This document shows, one piece after another, positions 1 through 6,979 of a stretch of DNA of 9,327 nucleotides. Origin of the DNA: Bacteroidota bacterium (GTDB lineage: Bacteria; Bacteroidota; Bacteroidia; Bacteroidales; PXBB01); the NCBI GenBank assembly GCA_022708385.1, contig JAKIYU010000085.1, positions 1-9,327 on the forward strand, given 5' to 3'. The notes beneath the pieces were generated by a model that saw only the letters and a program-made list of their open reading frames with translations, was not told where the DNA came from and did not search any database. Every line of letters begins with the position of its first letter. Position 1 is the first letter of the stretch. Both the position numbers and the translations under genes were made by a program.

Positions 1-154
1 GCTACTAATTATAAACCTATGCCTTTCTACAGAAAAAATATTGTGTTCCCCGAATAATGAAAGTAAAATTTGCAACTTGCAGATTATGTGAATATTACAA
101 TCTTTTAGGTCTCAAGTTGGGTTAAGAGATGCGTTGCGGGTAAATAGCCTTAGT

Positions 155-1438
155 CTAATCGGCGTCTGATTTTTTTGGCAACTCGTCAAATTTGGCTTTC
201 ATTGTCGGATTACCGTGTGTAAGCTTTTTGATTGTTAAGTCTTCGGTTTTTTCATTGGCAAGCCGGAGGTTGTTTTCGGACGATAACAAAGCGTCTTTGG
301 TTTTCTGCAATTCTTTTATGGTTTTGTCTATGCCGTCAATCGCCTCTTTAAACCTGCGGCTGGCTAAATCATAATTTCTTGCAAAGCCTTCTTTAAACTT
401 ATTTATTTTTTCTTCAAAATTGGTAACGTCAATGTTTTGACTTTTTACCAATGCTAATTCTGCTTTATATTGCATTGAATTCATGGCGGCGTTGCGAAGC
501 AATGTAATGATGGGAATAAAGAATTGCGGTCGGACAACATACATTTTAGGATATTTATGCGATACGTCAACAATTCCGGAGTTATAATATTCACTGTCTG
601 CTTCCAAAAGAGAAACAAGTACAGCATACTCACATTTTTTCTCTGTTCTGTCTCTGTCAAGTTCTTTCAAAAAATCTTCATTTCTTTTTTTTGTGGCAGT
701 TTCATCAGCTTCGTTTTTCATTTCGAACATTATCGAAATGATTTCATTTCCCGCTTCATCATTCTCTCTATAAATAAAATCGCCTTTACTTCCGGATTTC
801 GAGTCGGTATCTTTCTCGAAATATGCTTTTTGGAAGGCCGTTGCGCGAAGTTTATTAAATTCCGTTTCACAATGTTGTTCAAGTGTTTCTCCGAGCATTT
901 TTGTTGACAGTTTCAACTTCATATCCTTTCTGAGTGCAATTTCCTCGTCTTTAAGTCTGATTATGGCGTCTTTTTCCTTTAACTCAGACACATATTGTTC
1001 GGCTAAAGACTTTTTAAGCAATTCTTTTTCGGTCTCTTTCATCTTTACTTCATGAGCCAGCTCATCACGTTCTTTTTCAATTATTTTAGTCGCTTCGCTA
1101 ACGGCTAATTTTTTCTCTGCTTCAGCATTGTCAACTTTCGATTTAAGCTGTGACAGCTCATTTTCTTTCTGAGCTAATTTTTCTGCCATTTCAAGTTCCT
1201 TTTGGGCTTTGAGTCCCGCTATTTCCTGGTCTTTTTTGGCAAGCTGTTCTTTCAAAGCGCTATTGAAATTTGCTTCAGCCAATTCTACTGCACTCTTTTT
1301 TTCTTTTTCCGCAAGAGCAAGCCGTTTAAGGATTTCTTCTTCAAATTGTTTGTCACGAACTTGCTTAACTATGTCAGCAAATCCGGCTTCATCAACTTTG
1401 AAAACTGTTTTACATTTGGGGCAAATGATTTCGTTCAT
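155..1438 (-). CDS. DUF2130 (COG4487-like) coiled-coil protein with nuclease-like motif
   Basis: This 427-residue cytoplasmic protein has no signal peptide or membrane segment. It opens with a CPKC pair (Cys6/Cys9) that resembles half of a zinc ribbon. A very long Lys/Glu/Ala-rich coiled coil follows (about residues 28-180), then the conserved DUF2130 domain (about 180-325) and a second shorter coiled coil (about 340-400). In the domain, GD (219-220) is followed by a beta strand ending in E239-M-K241, a D...ExK arrangement typical of PD-(D/E)XK nucleases; upstream glutamates E184 and E187 could be the helix acid. No function is established that I can name, so nuclease activity is an inference from the motif. 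Its ATG lies inside the stop of the upstream WYL gene (ATGA), implying translational coupling and a shared promoter. Being beside mcrBC suggests a defence role. The family call is firm; the activity is not. Confidence 0.85.
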   Translation of the reverse strand: MNEIICPKCKTVFKVDEAGFADIVKQVRDKQFEEEILKRLALAEKEKKSAVELAEANFNSALKEQLAKKDQEIAGLKAQKELEMAEKLAQKENELSQLKSKVDNAEAEKKLAVSEATKIIEKERDELAHEVKMKETEKELLKKSLAEQYVSELKEKDAIIRLKDEEIALRKDMKLKLSTKMLGETLEQHCETEFNKLRATAFQKAYFEKDTDSKSGSKGDFIYRENDEAGNEIISIMFEMKNEADETATKKRNEDFLKELDRDRTEKKCEYAVLVSLLEADSEYYNSGIVDVSHKYPKMYVVRPQFFIPIITLLRNAAMNSMQYKAELALVKSQNIDVTNFEEKINKFKEGFARNYDLASRRFKEAIDGIDKTIKELQKTKDALLSSENNLRLANEKTEDLTIKKLTHGNPTMKAKFDELPKKSDAD

Positions 1439-2373
1439 ATTTTTTTATTTTTTTTGGATGCTCTATTTTTACCTGTGTTGTAATTTCGAAGTGCTTCTTC
1501 AAAATGTGTGCAGATTTCATCCGCCAGACTTTCGGGTTTGAGCACTGTGAGCTTATAGCTGTGGGTCATCAGCTTTTGAATCAATTCGTAGTTGAGTCGC
1601 ACGTATATGCGAAAGACTGTATATGTGTCGGTTTCTTCGATAACTTCCTGCGAATGGTGCAGGGGGAGGTTCTTTACATAGTTGTCGTAGGGCTTGATGA
1701 CACTGAAAACAACCTCTTTTACATCCGATGTGTTCCATGTGAGCCCAATGGTGTTTTCGAGCATTTCTTCGGGTCCTTGAGGCTTGCGGGCAAAGCGTTT
1801 GCCGAGCATTTTCAGTTTACTTACCCTGTCGAGACCGAAATTGAGAAAACAATCTTCGCCCTCGGGTTGCCCGATAACATACCAGCGATTTTGGTATTCT
1901 TTGAGCAGGTAGGGGGCCAGCGTCCACGCCTTGGGTGTGTCGGACTGAAAGCCCTGATGTGAAAAGCTAATGCATTTTGATTGTTGTATGGCTTTACGTA
2001 TAGTGGGTATGAGGTTCACTCCTTTGAAATAACCTTTGGCTTCAAAGTGGAGGAAGCGCAGGGTGTCTTTGCTGTTTTTGAGGTTTTCGGTAAGCATTTC
2101 AGCAGTGCCCACTATATCGAGGAAGCGGAGGAACACATCGGGCTTGATGCTTTGTTCGGCATCTATGTAATAGCCGTTGGTGTTCTTGTCCCATACCAGT
2201 TCAATGCCATAGTCGCAGCGCAGGCGTTCTATGTCGCGTTGCAGGGTGCGGGGCGATATTTCAAAACCATGGGCGTGCAGGCAGTCCATGATTTCTGAAA
2301 ATGTAGGATAGTGACCGGCTGACACTTTCTCGTAAATAAGATAATAACGGCGTATGGTGGCGAAAGAGGACAT
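1435..2373 (-). CDS. wHTH-WYL(-WCX) transcriptional regulator
   Basis: A 312-residue DNA-binding regulator. Residues 1-70 form a winged helix with recognition helix SPRTLQRDIERLR (40-52) and a wing around NGYYID. The WYL domain (about 115-190) shows the typical APYLL...NRWYVIG strand pair (153-168, W163-Y164) and then LDRV (181-184). Residues 218-297 match a WCX dimerisation domain in length and position, and the tail is basic (KNRASKKNKK). WYL domains sense nucleic acid or nucleotide ligands, and regulators of this architecture (CapW, BrxR) repress phage-defence operons by binding inverted repeats. Here the gene is divergent from mcrBC with a palindrome between them, so repression of both operons and of itself is the natural inference. 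It heads a two-gene operon with the DUF2130 gene. It is richer in GC than mcrB: a hand-counted 60-base sample at 2221-2280 has 35 G/C. Confidence 0.9.
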   Translation of the reverse strand: MSSFATIRRYYLIYEKVSAGHYPTFSEIMDCLHAHGFEISPRTLQRDIERLRCDYGIELVWDKNTNGYYIDAEQSIKPDVFLRFLDIVGTAEMLTENLKNSKDTLRFLHFEAKGYFKGVNLIPTIRKAIQQSKCISFSHQGFQSDTPKAWTLAPYLLKEYQNRWYVIGQPEGEDCFLNFGLDRVSKLKMLGKRFARKPQGPEEMLENTIGLTWNTSDVKEVVFSVIKPYDNYVKNLPLHHSQEVIEETDTYTVFRIYVRLNYELIQKLMTHSYKLTVLKPESLADEICTHFEEALRNYNTGKNRASKKNKKI

Positions 2374-2385
2374 AGTTTTTTATGA

Positions 2386-2416
2386 CAAATTTACTATTTT
2401 TCGCTTTATAAAACAA
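2386..2416 (-). promoter_or_regulatory. Predicted Bacteroidota-type promoter for the WYL-DUF2130 operon
   Basis: On the minus strand, TTG at 2416-2414 is followed after 20 bases by TAAATTTG at 2393-2386. This fits the -33 TTG and -7 TAnnTTTG elements used by the primary sigma factor of Bacteroidota. Initiation about 7 bases further would fall near 2379, only about six bases before the ATG at 2373, so the message would be almost leaderless. Prediction from consensus only. Confidence 0.5.
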
Positions 2417-2444
2417 TTTGGCTGTGAAAATAGGATAGCAACTA

Positions 2445-2459
2445 CGTCATTTAATGACG
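2445..2459. promoter_or_regulatory. Perfect palindrome, candidate WYL operator
   Basis: CGTCATT-T-AATGACG is a perfect 7+7 inverted repeat around one central base. It lies in the divergent spacer between the two predicted -33 elements, about 28 bases upstream of the WYL one and 19 bases upstream of the mcrB one. I found no second copy in the window. A dimeric wHTH regulator would be expected to bind such a symmetric site; binding by the adjacent WYL protein is inferred from position. Confidence 0.55.
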
Positions 2460-2478
2460 CAGTATATTTATGGAATCC

Positions 2479-2510
2479 TTGTAATTTATTTTTTAAAAAA
2501 TATATCTTTG
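2479..2510 (+). promoter_or_regulatory. Predicted Bacteroidota-type promoter for mcrBC
   Basis: TTG at 2479-2481, a 21-base spacer and TATCTTTG at 2503-2510 match the Bacteroidota -33/-7 consensus. Transcription would begin near 2517, giving a leader of roughly 48 bases before the ATG at 2565. The spacer contains an AT-only palindrome (2487-2502). Confidence 0.55.
2487..2502. other. 16-bp AT-only palindrome in the mcrB promoter spacer
   Basis: TATTTTTTAAAAAATA is perfectly self-complementary (8+8) and sits exactly between the -33 and -7 elements of the predicted mcrB promoter. It could be a second regulator site or an intrinsically bent, easily melted spacer. In such AT-rich DNA it could also be chance. 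Confidence 0.35.
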
Positions 2511-2564
2511 TTGCTACATAATTATTTTAAAAAAAACAATATTCATATTTAAATTTTGTATTTC

Positions 2565-4124
2565 ATGAAACAAGAAGCATTTTTAAATAAATTAAAAAAA
2601 ACTATAGATAATTTTGAAGACAAGAAAGTATTTAATAATAATGACATTTCTCTTATTTATGATAAAAAAAGTAATTCCTTTTTAATTGATAATAATGAAG
2701 TTTTTAAAATTAGGTTTTCTAAAAATTCTGCAAAAACGCTTATTTTAAGAATTGGCGAAGAACAATGCAGGCAAACAAGTAATTTCCTCTCAGATAGCAA
2801 TGGCAATTACATAATATATGATGATTGTACTGCAAACAAGCCTGACAAGATTAATAAGAAAAAACATGGCAAAGATTCAATTGAAACCAATAAAAACTAT
2901 TTAAAAAAACAAGGGTTTGACGAAATTGTTGGTGATAAAAAATCACATATTAAAATTTTTGAATTTAAAGACATTGAAAAAGAAATCGAAAAAATAATTA
3001 TAGGTTTATATAAATGGAGTAAAGCTTGTTATGAAATTAGAAAAGAAAAAAGATATGAAGAAAAGAAAAAACAAGAGACAATTATCACTCAAAAAAACAA
3101 TCAGAATTCCTCAACAAGCAATGCAAATAATCATCATAACCCTTCCAACCTCATTCTCTATGGCCCTCCTGGAACAGGAAAAACATACCGTACCGTTGAT
3201 ATGGCTGTGAAAATTATTAAAAATGAAGATTATATGAGTGCCTTGGAGTGTAACGAGGATGAACACAAGGACAACACTTTAGAATTTAACAAAAACCTTC
3301 ATAAGCGCATTCACTTTATCACCTTCCATCAAAACTACAGCTACGAGGAGTTTGTGGGTGGACTTAGACCAGACACTGCATCTGACACTTTGAAATTCAA
3401 ATGGGCGCCCGGTATTTTCCTAAAAGCTTGTGCAGAAGCATTTAAACTTACAGGCATTCCTGTTCAAATAGCTGAAATGTACAAAGCAGATGATGTTGAC
3501 AAGTTTCTGACTTATTGCGAAAAACCTAAAGATACTGAAAAATTTAAAAATGCCCCCAAAGTTGTACTCGTTATAGATGAAATCAACCGTGCCAATATTT
3601 CGCGCGTATTTGGCGAGCTTATCACGCTTATTGAAGATGATAAACGTATAGGAGGGGAACACCAGCTTATCCTGAGTCTGCCCAATGGAAAGAAATTTGG
3701 CGTACCCTCTAACCTTGTAATCGTAGGTACTATGAACACGGCCGATAAATCTATCGCACTTCTCGATATAGCCCTTAGAAGAAGATTTGAGTTTATACAA
3801 ATGGAAGTCAATACCTCTTTGGCAGAAGGGTACAAAGGACTTCTTGAAGCTATAAATAAAAAAATTGAAGAAAAGAAAAATAATCAGGATTTTAACATCG
3901 GGCATAGCTATTTTATGAAAAAGGATGGGAAAGATTTAAATATTGAAGAGGTTATAGAGGTTATGAATAAAAAAGTAATTCCGCTGCTTTACGAGTATTT
4001 TTTGAATGATAAAAGAGATGTAAAGGAAGTGTTGGAAGCAGTCACTAAAAGCAACCCCGAGTTAAAACTTATAAATGTCGAAGAAAAAAATTATTCTATG
4101 CTTATAATAGAATTAATAAAATGA
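2565..4124 (+). CDS. mcrB: McrB-like AAA+ GTPase of a type IV restriction system
   Basis: NTP-driven motor subunit of an McrBC-type system: it recognises target DNA through its N-terminal domain and, with McrC, translocates and licenses cleavage. Numbered from ATG 2565 (519 aa): an unfamiliar Lys/Asn-rich N-terminal domain (about 1-165), an Asn/Ser linker (about 170-195), Walker A GPPGTGKT (200-207), the McrB-type block FHQNYSYEEFVGGLRP (254-269), Walker B VLVIDEINRAN (D338/E339), the McrB signature MNTADKS (390-396), and the arginine-rich ALRRRF (403-408). I chose ATG 2565 over the in-frame TTG at 2556 because it is a normal start and loses only three residues. The N-terminal part is extremely AT-rich: 7 G/C in 60 bases at 2581-2640 against 28 in 60 at 3601-3660. 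This suggests a swapped recognition domain. It overlaps mcrC by ATGA. Assignment of the motor is firm; the substrate modification is unknown. Confidence 0.93.
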   Translation: MKQEAFLNKLKKTIDNFEDKKVFNNNDISLIYDKKSNSFLIDNNEVFKIRFSKNSAKTLILRIGEEQCRQTSNFLSDSNGNYIIYDDCTANKPDKINKKKHGKDSIETNKNYLKKQGFDEIVGDKKSHIKIFEFKDIEKEIEKIIIGLYKWSKACYEIRKEKRYEEKKKQETIITQKNNQNSSTSNANNHHNPSNLILYGPPGTGKTYRTVDMAVKIIKNEDYMSALECNEDEHKDNTLEFNKNLHKRIHFITFHQNYSYEEFVGGLRPDTASDTLKFKWAPGIFLKACAEAFKLTGIPVQIAEMYKADDVDKFLTYCEKPKDTEKFKNAPKVVLVIDEINRANISRVFGELITLIEDDKRIGGEHQLILSLPNGKKFGVPSNLVIVGTMNTADKSIALLDIALRRRFEFIQMEVNTSLAEGYKGLLEAINKKIEEKKNNQDFNIGHSYFMKKDGKDLNIEEVIEVMNKKVIPLLYEYFLNDKRDVKEVLEAVTKSNPELKLINVEEKNYSMLIIELIK

Positions 4125-5575
4125 GAAAAACCTTCAATCTTTTCGAGTTTCAAAATCAGGAAGCTTTACCTCATGGCTTAAACCCTGAAGATTTTTTCGG
4201 GTTTTTGGATAAAGTCTGGCAGGAAAGAGAAAAGAATCCCTTTTTTCGAGATTTTTACACTTCAGAAGATGATGGTACAGGTGCTTATGACAGCCAAAAG
4301 AAAACAAAACAGCAATTCCTTTCCGAAGGACGCCATAGCTCGTTATCTGCCCGGAATTATGTAGGAATTATTCATTATGATGGTTATACCTTTAACCTCC
4401 TGCCAAAAATCTTTAATAAAAATGGCGTAGAACCAGATATTAAGAAATTAGAATATATCCAAAAAAACATACTTTGGTGGCTTAGTTATTCCAAACGGCT
4501 GAAACTTCCAAAATTTGAATCTGATTATAATAAAATTCAGACTGAGAGTTTTTTTGAAATACTGGTTTATTTGTTTGCTACCTTTACAGCCGAATTGTTT
4601 ACACGCCATATTTATCAAAATTATACCGATGTTGAGCGGGAACTACCCTATGTTAAAGGACGCATTGACATGAATGCCTATATTAGTACCAATCTTTGCA
4701 CCGGCAACTGGGGTAAAATTTCCTGCGTTTACGATTCGTTTGAAATTGATAACCTGCTAAACCGCATCATCAAATATGTATGTAAACTATTGTTACCACA
4801 AACCCGTGCTCCTGAAACTAAACGGAAGCTTAACGATATTCTTTTCACACTAGATGTGGTAACGAACACTATTTGCATAGCACAAGACTGTGAGAGGGTC
4901 AAAATCAACCCGCTCTTTTCCGAAATACAAATAGTGTTAGATTATTGCAAACTGTTTCTCACCCACAGCATGGTATTTACCTGGAAAAATGAACTCAAAG
5001 TATTTGCATTTTTATTGCCTATGGAAAAGGTGTTTGAAGAGTTTGTTGCAGGGTTTATAGAAAAGCATAAAACAGATATATTTGATGTAAAAAACCTCAC
5101 TATAATTTCACAATCCTGCAAAATGTTTCTTGCCACTGACTTAGAAAATAATGAGGTCTTTAAACTGAAACCTGATATTGTGATAAAAAGTGGCAATGAT
5201 ATTAAATGGTTAATAGACTGTAAGTACAAGTTAATATATCAGGACAAAGACAATATACCAGATCAGGACAAAGACAATATACCAGCCCTGTCGGATATGT
5301 ACCAGATGCTTGCATACGCCGTCAGACACAAATGTACAGAAATAAAACTTTTTTATCCGCAGTGCGAAGGCGAAGATGTTAAAAAATTTCCAGTACATGA
5401 TTATTTAGTAAAGGATGAATTTTCTGACAACACAATAAACATTTCTGTTTATAAAATTCCTGTAATTCTTTCGAAAAGTGAAAAATTGGAGTCAATTAAG
5501 GAAAATAAGCTAAACATTGAAACTAATCTTGTTAATGTATTAAATGAAATTTTAAACGATTCTAATGCAAAATAA
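4121..5575 (+). CDS. mcrC: McrC-like PD-(D/E)XK endonuclease subunit
   Basis: Nuclease partner of the preceding McrB-like motor; in characterised systems McrC binds the McrB ring, stimulates its GTPase and cuts the DNA. This 484-residue protein has the expected N-terminal McrB-contacting half (about 1-290), including YVGIIHYDGYTFNLLPKIF (80-98), which matches the McrC family. The C-terminal nuclease half (about 295-420) contains KPDIVI (350-355, with P351-D352), a strand ending D366-C-K368-YK, and DMYQMLAYA (392-400) carrying the conserved YQ. Together these form an intact PD...DxK...Q catalytic set, so the enzyme looks active. The start overlaps the mcrB stop by four bases, giving coupled translation. 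One oddity is a perfect 24-bp tandem duplication that adds eight residues between DCKYK and DMYQ. It is followed by about 350 bases of non-genic or decayed DNA, so it is probably the last gene of the operon. Confidence 0.92.
   Translation: MRKTFNLFEFQNQEALPHGLNPEDFFGFLDKVWQEREKNPFFRDFYTSEDDGTGAYDSQKKTKQQFLSEGRHSSLSARNYVGIIHYDGYTFNLLPKIFNKNGVEPDIKKLEYIQKNILWWLSYSKRLKLPKFESDYNKIQTESFFEILVYLFATFTAELFTRHIYQNYTDVERELPYVKGRIDMNAYISTNLCTGNWGKISCVYDSFEIDNLLNRIIKYVCKLLLPQTRAPETKRKLNDILFTLDVVTNTICIAQDCERVKINPLFSEIQIVLDYCKLFLTHSMVFTWKNELKVFAFLLPMEKVFEEFVAGFIEKHKTDIFDVKNLTIISQSCKMFLATDLENNEVFKLKPDIVIKSGNDIKWLIDCKYKLIYQDKDNIPDQDKDNIPALSDMYQMLAYAVRHKCTEIKLFYPQCEGEDVKKFPVHDYLVKDEFSDNTINISVYKIPVILSKSEKLESIKENKLNIETNLVNVLNEILNDSNAK
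5238..5285 (+). repeat. Two perfect 24-bp tandem copies inside mcrC
   Basis: The unit begins ATCAGGACAAAGACAA and occurs at 5238-5261 and 5262-5285 with no mismatch. Being a multiple of three it keeps the frame and duplicates the peptide QDKDNIPD/QDKDNIPA, just after the catalytic D-C-K of McrC. Identical copies imply a recent slippage or duplication event. Confidence 0.97.
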
Positions 5576-5584
5576 AAACACGAC

Positions 5585-5875
5585 ATGATACCCTCAGAAA
5601 TTCTAAAGGAATAAAAAATAAACTATGTACTTCATGCATAGCTGAATGCATAGAATTCCGAAAGGATGCCGAAGATGGGGTGTGGGAGCTTATTGATGAA
5701 AAGATATTCGGCTTAACCAGACTGTATTGCCGAGGAATTTATTCCTGTTGAAAATGAAAGTCTGGTAGCAGATTGCCGGTTGGAAAGCAAAAAGCAATGG
5801 GATTTGTACAAAAATTTAAATGCCATTGATTTTTCAGGCCTCTATCCCTCTATTTTTTTCAGATGCAATCAATAA
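5585..5875 (+). pseudogene. Decayed reading frame of unknown function downstream of mcrC
   Basis: The 348 bases between mcrC and the next gene have protein-like remnants but no intact ORF. ATG 5585 starts MIPSEILKE and stops at 5612-5614, next to a run of six A (5613-5618). A different frame is open from before 5600 to about 5745 and reads IEFRKDAEDGVWELIDEK over its middle. From about 5717 the first frame reopens as PDCIAEEFIPVENESL, then QWDLYKNLNAIDFSGLYPSI, to a TAA at 5873-5875. Two shifts or small deletions of one ancestral gene would explain this. Two 8-bp direct repeats of ATGCATAG lie at 5634-5641 and 5646-5653. I do not recognise the family. Its position suggests a former third gene of the defence operon, which is inference. 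Confidence 0.45.
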
Positions 5876-5881
5876 ACTTTA

Positions 5882-5889
5882 TATATTTG
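5882..5889 (+). promoter_or_regulatory. Predicted -7 element for the polysaccharide gene pair
   Basis: TATATTTG fits the Bacteroidota TAnnTTTG -7 consensus 34 bases before the ATG at 5924, so a start near 5896 would leave a leader of about 28 bases. No clear TTG is present at the -33 distance, only a run of T, so support is partial. Confidence 0.4.
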
Positions 5890-5923
5890 TACTTTCTTAA
5901 GTACCCTCTTTTTATTCTTTGGC

Positions 5924-6979
5924 ATGAAAAACATTCTTATTACCGGTGGAGCAGGTTTTATAGGTTCGCATGTGGTGCGTCTGTTTGTAAATAAGTATCC
6001 CGATTACCATATTTTCAACCTGGATGCATTGACGTATGCAGGCAACCTCGAAAACCTCAGCGATATAGAAAACAAACCCAATTACACATTTCTTAAAGGC
6101 GACATTAAAGATTATGAGTTAATACAATCATTTTTCGAAAAATACGCTTTCGAGGGTGTTATACACCTGGCAGCCGAATCGCACGTGGACAGGTCAATAG
6201 CCAATCCCTTAGAGTTTGTGCTTACCAATGTGGTGGGCACAGTCAACCTGCTCAATGCAGCCAAATGGTTCTGGAAAGATAACATGGCAGGTAAACGTTT
6301 CTATCATGTATCTACCGATGAGGTGTATGGTTCGCTGGGCGATGAAGGTTTTTTTGTTGAAAGCACATCCTACGACCCGCGTAGTCCCTATTCAGCTTCA
6401 AAAGCCAGCTCCGACCACTTTGTAAGAGCCTACCACCATACCTATAAACTACCGGTTGTATTGTCAAATTGCTCGAATAATTACGGTCCTAACCAGTTTC
6501 CCGAAAAACTCATTCCTTTATGTATCAACAATATTATTAACAACAAACCGCTGCCTGTTTACGGCAAAGGCGAAAACATACGGGACTGGCTCTATGTGGT
6601 TGACCATGCACGCGCCATAGATGTGGTATTTCATAAAGGCAAAAACGGCGAAACCTATAATATAGGCGGGCATAACGAATGGACAAATATTGACCTTATC
6701 CGCGTGCTCTGCGCTATAATGGACCATAAACTGGGGCGGGAATTCGGCACATCGGAAAACCTTATTACCTATGTTACCGACAGGGCCGGCCACGACTTAC
6801 GTTATGCCATAGACGCCACAAAGATTAAAGAAGACCTGGGTTGGATGCCTTCGTTGCAGTTTGAAGAAGGGCTTGAAAAAACCGTTGACTGGTACCTTAA
6901 CAGTACTGCATGGCTTAAAAATGTAACCAGTGGCGATTATCAGAAATACTACGACAAACAATACCAAAACAGAAACTGA
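5924..6979 (+). CDS. rfbB: dTDP-glucose 4,6-dehydratase
   Basis: Converts dTDP-D-glucose to dTDP-4-keto-6-deoxy-D-glucose using tightly bound NAD+, the committed step to dTDP-L-rhamnose and other deoxysugars for O-antigen or capsule; cytosolic. The 351-residue length is normal. This is an extended short-chain dehydrogenase with the NAD-binding GGAGFIGSH (8-16), LDALTYAGNLENL (33-45) typical of RmlB, HLAAESHVDRS (81-91), the catalytic STDEVYG (130-136; T131, D132, E133), the YSASK pair Y156/K160, and the substrate-binding NNYGPNQFPEKLIP (185-198). All catalytic residues are present. It shares one base with the next gene (TGATG) and is probably co-transcribed with it from a promoter near 5882. 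The usual partners rmlA, rmlC and rmlD are not in this window, so they must lie elsewhere or the product feeds another deoxysugar. Confidence is high from end-to-end motif agreement. Confidence 0.96.
   Translation: MKNILITGGAGFIGSHVVRLFVNKYPDYHIFNLDALTYAGNLENLSDIENKPNYTFLKGDIKDYELIQSFFEKYAFEGVIHLAAESHVDRSIANPLEFVLTNVVGTVNLLNAAKWFWKDNMAGKRFYHVSTDEVYGSLGDEGFFVESTSYDPRSPYSASKASSDHFVRAYHHTYKLPVVLSNCSNNYGPNQFPEKLIPLCINNIINNKPLPVYGKGENIRDWLYVVDHARAIDVVFHKGKNGETYNIGGHNEWTNIDLIRVLCAIMDHKLGREFGTSENLITYVTDRAGHDLRYAIDATKIKEDLGWMPSLQFEEGLEKTVDWYLNSTAWLKNVTSGDYQKYYDKQYQNRN

Noticed and set aside
71..81. Small palindrome TGCAACTTGCA near the left edge
   Set aside because: Five-base arms with a one-base centre cannot form a terminator hairpin, have no T-run partner, and are likely by chance.
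192..1541. Plus-strand open frames opposite the DUF2130 gene, rich in Phe and Ser
   Set aside because: Phe/Ser/Leu-rich composition is what the reverse of a Lys/Glu-rich coiled coil gives; no motifs support them.
1504..2298. Long plus-strand open frames opposite the WYL gene
   Set aside because: They are antisense shadows of a well-supported WYL coding sequence with clear domain motifs, and their translations look like no known family.
2556..2564. TTG at 2556 as the start of mcrB
   Set aside because: An ATG follows three codons later in frame, and nothing conserved is lost by using it.
3420..3905. Minus-strand frames inside mcrB
   Set aside because: They lie over the AAA+ Walker B and signature motifs of mcrB and have no recognisable content.
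5634..5653. Two ATGCATAG direct repeats as a possible target-site duplication or CRISPR-like unit
   Set aside because: They are only four bases apart with nothing inserted between them, and there are just two copies.
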